From Spirosoma telluris (GTDB lineage: Bacteria > Bacteroidota > Bacteroidia > Cytophagales > Spirosomataceae): 64,000 nt of DNA. The stretch lies in contig QLII01000002.1 in assembly GCA_003259005.1 (NCBI GenBank), positions 62,001 through 126,000 on the forward strand, given 5' to 3'. How positions within the stretch are numbered: the stretch's first letter is position 1; every line of letters starts with the position of its first letter. The position numbers were made by a program, and so were the translations under genes. The notes under the pieces are model-generated. The model did no database searches. It saw only the letters and a program-made list of their open reading frames with translations, and was not told the origin of the DNA. Positions 17,980 to 27,635 of the stretch are shown here, one piece after another.

Positions 17980-18843
17980 ATGAAAACTATTTTGTTAGCC
18001 ACCAATTTGCGGGAGCAAACTACGGCAGTATTCGATTGGGCACGCCTGTTTGCTCACCAGTATTCTTCATCGTTCCTCTTATTGCATGTACAACAGACTC
18101 CGATAAACGTGATGAGCCAGTCGTCGGATTCGGACCCCGTAGACCTAAACACATCGATGGATGTGGTGGTCGAAGCGGCCTATCCAGCCAAACTCCGCCA
18201 ACTAGCTACCCAATTTGGGCGGGAAGGCATTGGCTGCCGGGTTCTTTTGCGGCAGGGTAATGCAACCGAGGTCATACTGGCCACGGCCCAACAACAAGCC
18301 GTTGACTTGATCCTGATGGGGCATGATCCCCTGGCTAGTATCTATCAGCAATTGCTGACGGGCAGTGTCGCCCTCAGCATTGCCCGGCGGTCAGGGTGTC
18401 CCGTTCTGATCGCACCCACTGATGATCTGGAGATGGTATCAGGACGGGTTTATCCGCGAACGATTGTCTACACCACATCGTTGGCGTTTGATCAGCCGGA
18501 GCCCTTCACCCAGGTTGTTGAGATGGCCCATCGGTTTGCGTCCAGGCTACGCCTGCTTCATATACAGACGGATAATCAATCCAATAAAACCAGTGCCGAT
18601 AAACGAATCGCTCATTTTCAGCAGCTTATGGGTGATAACCCAGTTGAGTTGGATCGGGTTAACGCCCCGACCGTAGTGAGCGGAATCGACTGGTATCTGT
18701 CCACCAATCCGGCCGATTTACTGGTGATGACTACTCATGAACGCGATTTTATATCGGGACTGCTGAACCCTAGTCTGACAGGCCGAATGATTAGTCGATC
18801 GACGATCCCTATCCTGGTTTATCACCTAAAAGCTGACTCCTAA
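17980..18843 (+). CDS. Tandem-domain universal stress protein (UspA family)
   Basis: A 287-aa protein made of two Usp domains. The first opens MKTILLATNLREQTTAVFDWA and ends with DLILMGHDPLASIYQQLLTG-SVALSI, the ATP-binding loop region (G-x2-G-x9-G-S/T type), then CPVLIAP. The second opens TIVYTTSLAFDQPEPF and ends DLLVMTTHERDFISGLL with GRMISRSTIPILVY. Two-domain Usp proteins are usual in Bacteroidota. It probably acts in stress or metabolic adaptation. Confidence 0.9.
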   Translation: MKTILLATNLREQTTAVFDWARLFAHQYSSSFLLLHVQQTPINVMSQSSDSDPVDLNTSMDVVVEAAYPAKLRQLATQFGREGIGCRVLLRQGNATEVILATAQQQAVDLILMGHDPLASIYQQLLTGSVALSIARRSGCPVLIAPTDDLEMVSGRVYPRTIVYTTSLAFDQPEPFTQVVEMAHRFASRLRLLHIQTDNQSNKTSADKRIAHFQQLMGDNPVELDRVNAPTVVSGIDWYLSTNPADLLVMTTHERDFISGLLNPSLTGRMISRSTIPILVYHLKADS

Positions 18844-19021
18844 TGCGTTCCCCCAAAACAAACTCGTCAGCCATGCCCTTGACAGCTGTTGCTGATCGCC
18901 AGGCTGCCGATTAAACGTTCCTTTGTTTTTCGATGACTTGCTGGAAAAAGAGTTAAACGTCCTTTTACTTCCTGAGGGATTTTAATCCGCAGCAGGGTCA
19001 CTATTCAAGTAGAAAATCCAT

Positions 19022-21070
19022 ATGACTTTCCCGTACTGGCTTTTTTTTCTGGTATTCCTGATTGGCGTTGGGACGGTAGCGAAACGAATTGCCCACTCAT
19101 CGCTGACCGAATGGCTACTCATCGTCTTTATACTCTTCGTTGGATGCATCATCCCAACCGGTTTTAGTTTATCAGCATGGGATCTTACCGCTAACACCAT
19201 CAGTTGGATAGTCGGAACATCTGTCGGACTAGCCCTACACTTTCTTTTTTGGACAATTCTTTTACCAAAAGGGGAGACTTACTCATTGAGAACCCTACTT
19301 TCCAGTCGATTCACGCTAGTTTATCAATGGAGTCAAAACTTACCTATCTACCTGAAGTCTATTCTTAGTTTAATGGCGGGTACACTGGCCCTACTGAGTG
19401 TTACTAATTTGATCCTGGTGATATTCACCCCGCCTAATGAATGGGATAGCATGACAGGCCATCTAAATAGAGCCATTCGCTATATTCAACTTGGGACCAT
19501 GGAGCACTTTGGCGGCTCTAACTGGAATATGGATACCTATCCCAAGAGCATTACTACCATTCAAATCTATTCCTATTTACTAAGCGGAAAAATAGAAAGT
19601 GCCTTAAAACTAATCCATTATGCATCATATTGGATCACCCTTGTTTCCGTTTTTGGTATTGCCCAGCGGATTGGCAAAAATCTCTCCGCCAGTTTTTTCT
19701 GTGTACTGGGCCTGAGCCTGTTCCTGGGGCTTTTGCTTCAGTCGATCTCTACCGAAACGGATATCGTTCTCACCGCTTACCTAAGTTGTCTGCTTTATTT
19801 TTTATTTGCCTTTTTTGACACGAAGGCAAACAAATATCTTTATTTAGCCGGCATGACTTTTGGTATTGCGCTTGGCCACAAAATCACATTTGTGCTACTG
19901 CTTCCTTCGGTATTGGTCATCATGTATTATACATTATTCCAATCGATTACCTTCCGAATGTTGGTCGACCGATTTCTACGACTAAGTATAGCCATCGTCT
20001 TAGCCGTATTAGTCTATACACTTCCGACTGGTTACGTAAAAAATATGCAGATTTATGGGCACCCAATCGGACCGCCAACCGCCCGGCATCACCAGTCAGT
20101 AGAACGGGCCGGACCATTTGTAAATCTGCTTAAGCAAGGCAGTCGAAATGTTATGCGCTATTCGTTCGACTTTTTTAATCTGGATGGAATTCGAAATGTG
20201 CCGTGGGGAGACAACCTCAATCAACTCATACGTAAACCGATTATTCGCTTGGAAGATAAATTCCATCTGCGACTCGAGGAAGAGCAGAATTATACCATCG
20301 TTCCTTTTAGCTTTACCACCCGCTTTGAGTACTTCAATGTACTTCCCTATTGGGGTGTTTTTGGATTTGCCTTGATTTTGCCATTTGTTCTCTTGACGCT
20401 TTGTGGCCTAATTAAATCAAGAGTTCATTGGTTTCTGGCGCTTGCCGTACTGCTCCATTTTCTGACAATCGCATATTCGGCCCCCTATGATCCCTTCAAA
20501 GGGAGATATTTTATTGAAACGGGCGTATTCGGCGCACTATTTTTTATGTTGCTATTTTATCAGCCAAATCTATCCATCTTAACACCCACAAGAAGCCTAT
20601 GGAGAAGCTATGTTGCGTTTGTTGTACTATTGGCCTGCATGTCTGCGATAATGGGCGTTTTCTTAAATCGGCGAAATCTGCCTTTGGCCATTTATGGTTT
20701 GGAATCGGCGGTTAAAATGGATCGGATGGCTTATCAAACATTGGCTAGACCCGATATTACCAAGGCTTACCAACACTTCGATTCCCTTGTTCCACAGCAG
20801 GCAACTGTCGCCTTGGGTACGACCAACAGTGATTTTGAATATCCGCTTTATGGGCGGAAACTGACCCGACGGCTCCTATCAATAAACCCATTTGAAAAAG
20901 GTTTGCAGCCAATTCCCGCCCAGGCCGATTATTTGTTTTATGCTAAACGTGTCATCAACGATACGAGTCGCATTAAGTCATTACCAAACGATATCCGTTT
21001 GGGCAGTGATACAACGATGACAAACTTGATTGAGAAGGGGGAGGATTATTATCTAAGAAAGCTTAAGTAA
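19022..21070 (+). CDS. Large polytopic membrane protein, GT-C glycosyltransferase-like
   Basis: A 682-aa protein with about 12 to 14 hydrophobic helices and a soluble C-terminal portion of about 150 residues. The first long loop carries EWDSMTGHLNRAIRYIQ, which fits the position of the catalytic acidic loop in GT-C enzymes (ArnT/PMT or GT39-like), and loops with SISTETDIVLTAY and GIALGHKITF recall dolichyl- or undecaprenyl-phosphate-sugar-dependent transferases. Assignment is by layout, not a diagnostic motif. No other glycan-assembly gene is adjacent. G+C appears lower than in the flanking genes, a hint of transfer. Confidence 0.6.
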   Translation: MTFPYWLFFLVFLIGVGTVAKRIAHSSLTEWLLIVFILFVGCIIPTGFSLSAWDLTANTISWIVGTSVGLALHFLFWTILLPKGETYSLRTLLSSRFTLVYQWSQNLPIYLKSILSLMAGTLALLSVTNLILVIFTPPNEWDSMTGHLNRAIRYIQLGTMEHFGGSNWNMDTYPKSITTIQIYSYLLSGKIESALKLIHYASYWITLVSVFGIAQRIGKNLSASFFCVLGLSLFLGLLLQSISTETDIVLTAYLSCLLYFLFAFFDTKANKYLYLAGMTFGIALGHKITFVLLLPSVLVIMYYTLFQSITFRMLVDRFLRLSIAIVLAVLVYTLPTGYVKNMQIYGHPIGPPTARHHQSVERAGPFVNLLKQGSRNVMRYSFDFFNLDGIRNVPWGDNLNQLIRKPIIRLEDKFHLRLEEEQNYTIVPFSFTTRFEYFNVLPYWGVFGFALILPFVLLTLCGLIKSRVHWFLALAVLLHFLTIAYSAPYDPFKGRYFIETGVFGALFFMLLFYQPNLSILTPTRSLWRSYVAFVVLLACMSAIMGVFLNRRNLPLAIYGLESAVKMDRMAYQTLARPDITKAYQHFDSLVPQQATVALGTTNSDFEYPLYGRKLTRRLLSINPFEKGLQPIPAQADYLFYAKRVINDTSRIKSLPNDIRLGSDTTMTNLIEKGEDYYLRKLK

Positions 21071-21646
21071 GCGCTCTACCTGTTAGCTATACTTGAAAAC
21101 GTACTACACCGCTATGTATGGATAATGCCTTTCCTTACAAAAACGAGTAAGTCATCGGGGTCGCTTGGACGATTACCTGTTAACTACACAATTAGCGAAG
21201 TAACTAGTTTACATAGCTAAAAAATCGCAGCAAATTTTCATCGAATAGGACTACTTAGTGGAATAACACGCAGCTCATCGCACAGTCGGCCCAATATACT
21301 GAACCGTTTCCTGTTCGCAAGTTGGCAGTAACTAAGGTTACATCGATCCGATGGTGAGATAGGCCATTGATTTTCGAGAGATAATGTCCATCCTGCACGC
21401 TCTCCGCTGTATCAACACCTATCCCGTCTAGGAAGACGCCCTGCTGGTCAACAGTAACAGAAAGGGTTGTGGTACCCATTAAGTCATATTCAAAATCGAA
21501 ATTGGAAAAATAACACCACATAATGAGATTGAATCTGAGTCGGCGAAAGTCCTTTACAAACGTAGGGGTACTAAAACCACATCCGCTATCAATGATAGGT
21601 GTAGTTTCCCCTGAAAGGATCGCCGATTGAGGAAAACAAATGGTAG

Positions 21647-21838
21647 TTGACTGTCTTTGATGAATTGTTTATTCGGTTCGGCAATAATGTGGTCGACAAG
21701 GTATTCAATCAAAATCGCCTCTCGGGCCGGCTAAGCCACTCGTTTACTGATACTGCCACGCTGGAATTCGACTATACGTAGGTTCACCGTCTTGCCGAGC
21801 CTGATCCCAGTCTCCAGACGGTCTGTAATACAACATGA
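21647..21838 (+). pseudogene. Remnant of a DUF2490 outer-membrane beta-barrel protein
   Basis: A short frame reads TVFDELFIRFGNNVVDKVF, then NQNRLSGRLSHSFTDTATLE and FDYT, then TAG, then VHRLAEPDPSLQT. This is the C-terminal strand pattern of DUF2490 proteins (E-x-F-x-x-F-G, NRL-x-x-G, then alternating strands). The TAG most simply replaces a Trp codon (TGG), since W would continue the strand YTWVHRL. No start or upstream part of the gene is left. A nonsense change here is not a homopolymer effect, so this is true decay. Confidence 0.6.
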
Positions 21839-22165
21839 CTTTTACAAGTAAGCCCTGAGTCGATTCACAACCTGTTTCTAAACGCACAAATTATAGCTTA
21901 ATCAACCTACTTATTAATTAAATTCATGCCATGGCCTTTTTTTATTCTTCCGTCTGGGTTGTTGCCAACACAGAAGACGACGCCATTTTTCATTCGTATT
22001 AAATGGGTTAAACTACTCCCAAATCTAGTAAGATACGCGCCAAGTATACAAAGAGTAAACCGGGATAAGTTTATAGGGCACAAATCTAAAAGCATACTCT
22101 TTTCAAGGTATGAAGCGAGTGAGTGTACTTCGTTGATTGGATAAGGAGGCTTTTAGCTATCAACT

Positions 22166-22196
22166 TCTGAAAATAATGCAAAAAACAGTACCTTTA
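22166..22196 (+). promoter_or_regulatory. Likely promoter of the ECF sigma-factor gene
   Basis: TCTG (22166-22169), 19 bases, then TACCTTTA (22189-22196). This is one mismatch each from the Bacteroidota -33 TTTG and -7 TAnnTTTG elements at the same 19-base spacing seen upstream of the second susC. It lies 36 bases before the GTG start of the sigma-factor gene. Confidence 0.35.
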
Positions 22197-22231
22197 AGCC
22201 AATGCTGTTAACATACACTTGCTGAATACCT

Positions 22232-22815
22232 GTGCCTACTGCCTATCGTGTTTACTCTGATAATCAACTCCTGCAACTGGTTGCCCAAAGCGACCAGCAG
22301 GCGTATGACGAACTTTACGAGCGGTACTTTACCCAGTTATTCAACTATGCCTACGAAAAAACCAGCGATCGCTTTCTGGCCCAGGAGGTCGTTCAGGAAC
22401 TCTTTATTACTATTTGGCAACAGCGAACGCGGATTGAGATAACCGGCCTGGCAAAATCGTACATTTTTACAACGGCTAAACACTTAATTATTGACCAATA
22501 TCGTCGGGAAGCCAGTCGGGCTCATTATACCGATACGTTCATGAGTCGGCAACCGCTCTTCACCAATCAAACGGAAGAACAGGTTTGGGCAAATGAATTA
22601 GAACGATCCTACCAGGAATTTTTAGCGCAATTACCCCCAAGTGCCAGCAGGCTTTCATGCTCAGTCGTCAAGGCTATACCAATCGTGAAATCGCGCAGCA
22701 AATGGGTATTGCCGAAAAAACGGTTGAACAACACATCTCCAAGGCGTTGCGGTTAGTCCGTGACTGGCTGCCCAATTATCTATTGATGGTGTTCATTCTT
22801 TCACTAATCCATTAA
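22232..22815 (+). CDS. ECF RNA polymerase sigma factor (one frameshift)
   Basis: Sigma-70 family factor of the extracytoplasmic type. Region 2 is DNQLLQLVAQSDQQAYDELY through EVVQELFITIWQQR, with the -10-binding YIFTTAKHLIIDQYRR. Region 4 (NREIAQQMGIAEKTVEQHIS) is in another frame because one C is missing from a C5 run at 22634-22638; the repair joins LAQLPP to KCQQAFMLSRQGY and gives 194 aa. The start is GTG 22232. The FecR gene follows, so this is a sigma/anti-sigma pair expected to switch on the SusC/SusD genes downstream. Confidence 0.9.
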
Positions 22816-22888
22816 AAAATAGTGTTTGGACTAAGGGTGTCTTCAGGTGGCAACCGTCTTGTGGGTAAATTGGTTAATCCAACCCCGC

Positions 22889-23935
22889 ATGAACCGTTCC
22901 TCTATTTCGCCTGACTTACTTCAAAAATACTTGACGGGTACGGCAACCGACACCGAACGGCGTACCGTTGAGACTTGGTATGGGTCACTGCGGGGACAAT
23001 CGGATTATCTACAGTCATTACCCGAAACCGAGCGCCAGCAACTACAGGCTGAGACCTACCTTGCCATCCAAAGCCGGCTGCGGGATTTTGCTCCGGATAC
23101 CCTAAAAATCTTGCCCACCAAGCGTACTCAACCCTGGTTTCGTCAGACGTGGGCCGCTGTAAGCGGGCTGGCAGCAACCCTCATCCTAATTGCGTGGATA
23201 AGTGTTAAGCTAATTGATACGGGTTTACCACCCAGCCACCGGTTGGCCGTTACGCCTTCGCCAACTTTTGTTCGATTTATCAATCAACAACCTCGCATCG
23301 TTCAACAGCGATTACCCGATGGTACGCTCGTTTGGTTGCATCCGCAGGCTGAGCTTCGGTATCCGAACCAATTTGCCGCCCGTCGGCGGGATGTACAGTT
23401 TGCCGGAGAAGCGTTCTTCGAGGTGACCAGAGATGCCAAGCGACCCTTTCGCATTCAAAGTGGTAACCTACAGATTCAGGTTGTTGGCACTAGCTTCAAT
23501 GTGAGGGCGAACCCAAAACAGGCACTTTTTGAAGTAGCCGTCGTAACGGGGAAGGTACTGGTCCGTTCACTGAATAAAACCAGTCCCCTGCCCGCCGAAC
23601 CAGTCATGCTACTGCCAAAACAGGAGGTGCTTTATAATGTGCTTACGGCGCAGCTTAGCCGCCACCAGCGACCGGCTCAACCGCGCCTTGAACTCTACGA
23701 ACCGATTTCCATTTCCTTTGCCGACATGCCTTTGCCTAAAGTACTACGTCAATTAGAGTCCCGTTTCAACATACGTATCCGCGTTGGCAATCCAGCGTTG
23801 ACGAATTGCCACCTGACGGCTGACTTCAGTGATCAATCGTTGCCGGTCATTCTGCAACTGCTCTGTGCCTCACTTGATGCCACCTATACGATGGCCGGAG
23901 AGACGATCATGCTGAATGGCGAGGGCTGTCCATAA
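22889..23935 (+). CDS. FecR-type anti-sigma factor
   Basis: Inner-membrane signal transducer. A cytoplasmic N-terminal part (SPDLLQKYLTGTATDTERRTVETWY) would hold the sigma factor. A single membrane helix follows (AAVSGLAATLILIAWISV, about residue 90-110), then the periplasmic FecR domain (LPDGTLVWLHPQAELRYP, VQFAGEAFFEVTRD, FRIQSGNLQIQVVGTSFNVRA) and a DUF4974-like C-terminal domain (DMPLPKVLRQLESRFNIRI). ATG 22889 is preferred to the open frame start at 22847. It should receive the signal from the STN domain of the next protein. Confidence 0.93.
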   Translation: MNRSSISPDLLQKYLTGTATDTERRTVETWYGSLRGQSDYLQSLPETERQQLQAETYLAIQSRLRDFAPDTLKILPTKRTQPWFRQTWAAVSGLAATLILIAWISVKLIDTGLPPSHRLAVTPSPTFVRFINQQPRIVQQRLPDGTLVWLHPQAELRYPNQFAARRRDVQFAGEAFFEVTRDAKRPFRIQSGNLQIQVVGTSFNVRANPKQALFEVAVVTGKVLVRSLNKTSPLPAEPVMLLPKQEVLYNVLTAQLSRHQRPAQPRLELYEPISISFADMPLPKVLRQLESRFNIRIRVGNPALTNCHLTADFSDQSLPVILQLLCASLDATYTMAGETIMLNGEGCP

Positions 23936-24014
23936 CCTTTATCAAATAAACCCATAACCCGACCATGATTCAAGACCGTGCCAGCCCCGGTGATACCCGG
24001 CTATAAATAGAAAA

Positions 24015-24040
24015 GCCGAACGTGTACCACCACGTTCGGC
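24015..24040 (+). terminator. Hairpin in the susC leader
   Basis: GCCGAACGTG (24015-24024), loop TACCAC, CACGTTCGGC (24031-24040): a perfect 10-bp stem. No T-run follows. It lies between fecR and the ATG at 24128, so it may be a partial terminator, an attenuator or an mRNA-stabilising structure that separates regulator and transporter expression. Confidence 0.45.
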
Positions 24041-24127
24041 CCATTGGTCAGTTGACCACCTTCTAGCGTACCACCGCCAGGTCAACTGCCCCGATCTAAT
24101 GTGTTACCATATAGACAAATCAAAACT

Positions 24128-27100
24128 ATGTTTTTTTTACCAAATACCACGCCGTTTTTTCGGCGTACGCTCATGCGTATTGGTTTATTGCAGGGATTAT
24201 TCATTGGATTGCTCACGGGAACGGGTTTTGCCTACGATGGCCAGGCTCAGACAATCCTAAATCGGGAAATATCGGTGAATGTGGCCAATCAACCTTTGAA
24301 AAAAGTGATCGATCTGCTGCAAACACAAACGCAGGTCCGATTTATTTATAGTTCCCGGATCCGGCTCTCCGAACCCGTCAGTTTAGTCGCGACATCGGAA
24401 AAATTGCAGTCCGTACTCAATCGGCTATTAAGTCCCCTGCAGATTGATTACAAAGTCATTAATGACCAAATTGTGCTGGCCCGGCTGAAATCCTCACCAA
24501 CCGACCTAACAACCCCGCGTCAGGACTTGAGTCGGGACCTGCCCGCTGACCGAACGCTTACGGGCCGGGTGAGTGAGCAGTCGTCAGGGCAGGGACTACC
24601 TGGCGTTAGTGTGGTGGTGAAAGGAACCAGCAAAGGAACCACGACGGACGGTGAAGGAAACTTTCGGCTGGTGGTGTCTGAGGATACAGACAGCCCCGGC
24701 GGACTTACCCTTGTCTTTTCCTTTATTGGTTACCTCACCCAGGAAGTGGCCGTAGGAAGCCGTACGAAGCTGGATGTACAACTGGCCACCGATGTGCGTT
24801 CACTCAATGAGATCGTCGTCGTCGGGTATGGTACTCAGAAAAAATCAGACGTAACGGGGTCCGTAGCGTCCATCAGCGCCGAAAAATTAAAAACACAACC
24901 CGTAGCAGGCATCGATCAGGCGCTGGCTGGTCAACTACCTGGTGTACAGGTGACCCAGCCATCCGGCGCGCCGGGAGGGGGCGTACGGGTTCGTATCCGG
25001 GGAGCCGGTTCCATTTCGTCGAGTAGTGAGCCTCTTTACGTTATTGACGGATTTCCCGTACAGGGCAATTTCGACCAGAACTATAATCCACTCACTACGC
25101 TGAATCCAAGCGATATTGAATCGATCAACGTTTTGAAGGATGCCTCCTCAACGGCTATCTATGGATCACGTGGCTCCAATGGTGTTGTGATTATCACCAC
25201 CAAACGTGGAAAAGCGGGTAAAGCCCGGATTGACTTTGATGCGTATGTGGGTTCACAGTCGCTAGAACGGACGATCAAGGTGATGAATGCCCAGCAACTG
25301 GCAGAGGCCAGCATTGAAGCCCGGAATCAGTATTACCGGGATGTCATCGGGGGAAATCCAGCGGATAGTAATGAAGAGCGTTTAAAGAAAACAACGGCCG
25401 GCTTAGCGTTATTACCGCCTATTTTTACCCAACCTGGCCAATACGATACGGACTGGCAAAAAGCCTTCTACCGAACGGCTCCCATCAGCAGCTACAATCT
25501 ATCGGTTAGTGGTGGAACCGAGCGGTCAACGTATTCAGTAGGGGCTGGTTATTTTAATCAGCAGGGTATTATTCCGAATACGGATCTGGTGCGCTACTCC
25601 CTGCGGGCCAACCTCGAAAGTCGGGCAAGTGATCGGCTAAAAATAGGCGTGAGTTTGTTACCATCGGTTCGAACCCAACGGGTTGTGGATGCCGAAGGGC
25701 ATCCCTGTTGCGGAGGTACCGTGCTCGGTGCTTTGACTTTCCTACCCCAGGTACCCGTTACTAACCCAGACGGCTCCTACAGCACCATGACTGATTTCCA
25801 GTACGGATTCCAGACGCCTGAGAATCCATTGGTGGTAACGCAGGAAGAAAACCGTCGGCAGTTGGCTTATCGTATTCTGGGAACGGCTTATGCCGAATAC
25901 ACCGTGATTAAGGATCTGAATGTTCGTATCACGCTGGGTGGCGACCTGAATGCGTCACGGGAAGACCGTTTCCGATCTTCGCGCATTGGAAACCCGAACC
26001 AACCCGCACCAACCGTTCCATCGGGTTACGCTAATGATGGGATGAGCTATAACTGGCTTAATGAAAACACGTTAACGTACACCCGGCAAATGGGGAAGCA
26101 CAGTCTGACGGCGTTGGCTGGTTATACCATACAAAAAAACCGGTCTTATGGCACTAGCCTGACGGCGATCAACTTTCCCAACGATTTAGTCCCCACGCTC
26201 AATGCAGGCCAGATCAACGGGGGAAATACGTCCCGTGATGAGTGGGGGCTATTGTCCTGGCTGGGGCGAATTAATTATGGGTACCGGGATCGGTATTTAC
26301 TGACGGTTAGCGTTCGGCGCGATGGCTCAAGCCGGTTCGGCTCGGCCAATCGCTGGGGCAATTTCCCGTCGGTGGCGGTGGCCTGGCGGATCTCGGAAGA
26401 ACCTTTCATGCAGCCTTTTAAAGCGATCAGTGAGTTGAAGCTGCGCGCTAGTGCTGGCCAGAATGGGAATAACTTTATTAGTAACTACGGCTCGATCGGG
26501 CTGGTTAACTCGTCCAACTACATTCTGGGAAGTGGTTCGGGAAGTCTGGCCAATGGGCTTGTTCCCTCAACGATTGCCAATCCCAATTTGACCTGGGAGA
26601 AAGCCAATCAAACGGACGTCGGGCTGGAAGTGGGGTTACTGAACAACCGAATCCTGTTTACCGCCGACTACTACAACCGGATTACGTCGGGCCTGCTGTT
26701 GAATGTGCCGGTCCCCTCCATTACTGGCTTTACCAATGCGCTACAAAACATTGGTAAAGTGAAGAATTATGGACTGGAATTAAGCCTGACGACCCGTAAT
26801 GTTACCGGCAAAGCCTTTACCTGGACAACCGACGCCAACATCTCCTTTAATCGAAATACTGTGCTGGCACTGGGACCCAAGGGAGACCCCATCCGCTCAT
26901 CAACTGACGTATCGGATACGCACATTACCCAGATTGGATCACCCATCAGTAATTTTTATGGCTACCAGGTCGATGGGGTTTTCCAAAATCAGGCGCAGGT
27001 CGATGCGGGCCCCAAATGGGCTAGTCCGGTCGTGACTAAACCCGGCGATTTTCGCTTCAAGGACCTGAATGGGGATGGAAAAATCGATGCTAGTGATCGA

Positions 27101-27622
27101 ACGATACTTGGAACACCTTACCCCAAGTATGTATTCGGCCTGACCAATACCTTGACCTTCAAAGGGTTCGATTTAAGTGTGCTTATACAAGGCTCGCAGG
27201 GCAACCAGGTGCTTTTTCTACAACGGCGCTTCTTTGGCTTCATTGCGGCTTCCAATGCGTATGCTGATTTAGTCAACCGCTGGAAAAGTGAAGCGGACCC
27301 CGGGGATGGTAAACACACCAAAGCCTACGCGACGGGGAATTCGAACCAGGTGACAAGCTACTACATCGAAGACGGTTCCTATCTGCGTATCCGAAATGTT
27401 TCACTGGGATTTCGATTACCCAACCCATGGGTTGAACGCTTGAAAATGCAAAATCTACGGGTTTATGCGAGTGGGCAGAATCTTTACACGTTTACCCATT
27501 ATGCAGGCTATAATCCGGAAGTGAATCGCAACTACAATGGGAATCCGCTTACGGAAGGCGTCGATTATGGCGTCTACCCACTAGCCCGAACCTTCACTTT
27601 TGGCGTGAATGCCTCCTTTTAA
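24128..27622 (+). CDS. SusC/RagA-type TonB-dependent transporter with STN domain
   Basis: Outer-membrane transporter of about 1160 aa. Order: signal peptide (ends near AYDGQAQ), STN signalling domain (ISVNVANQPLKKVIDLLQ), carboxypeptidase-like repeat (TGRVSEQSSGQGLPGVSVVV), SusC connector with SLNEIVVVGYGTQKKSDVTG, plug (DASSTAIYGSRGSNGVVIIT), and a beta barrel ending TFTFGVNASF. The STN domain marks it as the signal-sensing partner of the sigma/FecR pair upstream. ATG 24128 is chosen over GTG 24101. It imports, with the SusD partner, the oligosaccharide released by the following hydrolases. Confidence 0.95.
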   Translation: MFFLPNTTPFFRRTLMRIGLLQGLFIGLLTGTGFAYDGQAQTILNREISVNVANQPLKKVIDLLQTQTQVRFIYSSRIRLSEPVSLVATSEKLQSVLNRLLSPLQIDYKVINDQIVLARLKSSPTDLTTPRQDLSRDLPADRTLTGRVSEQSSGQGLPGVSVVVKGTSKGTTTDGEGNFRLVVSEDTDSPGGLTLVFSFIGYLTQEVAVGSRTKLDVQLATDVRSLNEIVVVGYGTQKKSDVTGSVASISAEKLKTQPVAGIDQALAGQLPGVQVTQPSGAPGGGVRVRIRGAGSISSSSEPLYVIDGFPVQGNFDQNYNPLTTLNPSDIESINVLKDASSTAIYGSRGSNGVVIITTKRGKAGKARIDFDAYVGSQSLERTIKVMNAQQLAEASIEARNQYYRDVIGGNPADSNEERLKKTTAGLALLPPIFTQPGQYDTDWQKAFYRTAPISSYNLSVSGGTERSTYSVGAGYFNQQGIIPNTDLVRYSLRANLESRASDRLKIGVSLLPSVRTQRVVDAEGHPCCGGTVLGALTFLPQVPVTNPDGSYSTMTDFQYGFQTPENPLVVTQEENRRQLAYRILGTAYAEYTVIKDLNVRITLGGDLNASREDRFRSSRIGNPNQPAPTVPSGYANDGMSYNWLNENTLTYTRQMGKHSLTALAGYTIQKNRSYGTSLTAINFPNDLVPTLNAGQINGGNTSRDEWGLLSWLGRINYGYRDRYLLTVSVRRDGSSRFGSANRWGNFPSVAVAWRISEEPFMQPFKAISELKLRASAGQNGNNFISNYGSIGLVNSSNYILGSGSGSLANGLVPSTIANPNLTWEKANQTDVGLEVGLLNNRILFTADYYNRITSGLLLNVPVPSITGFTNALQNIGKVKNYGLELSLTTRNVTGKAFTWTTDANISFNRNTVLALGPKGDPIRSSTDVSDTHITQIGSPISNFYGYQVDGVFQNQAQVDAGPKWASPVVTKPGDFRFKDLNGDGKIDASDRTILGTPYPKYVFGLTNTLTFKGFDLSVLIQGSQGNQVLFLQRRFFGFIAASNAYADLVNRWKSEADPGDGKHTKAYATGNSNQVTSYYIEDGSYLRIRNVSLGFRLPNPWVERLKMQNLRVYASGQNLYTFTHYAGYNPEVNRNYNGNPLTEGVDYGVYPLARTFTFGVNASF

Positions 27623-27635
27623 CTCCTATTCGATC

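Larger units (their letters stand above)
21071..22231. other. Gene-poor region of about 1.16 kb
   Basis: Apart from the DUF2490 remnant (21647-21838) there is only a leftward open stretch at about 21255-21656 (roughly 134 codons without a proper start, 88 aa from its first ATG at 21521). It reads GTTTLSVTVDQQGVFLDGIG with no family I recognise. The composition is AT-richer than the surrounding genes. The right end holds the likely promoter of the sigma-factor gene. Confidence 0.45.
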
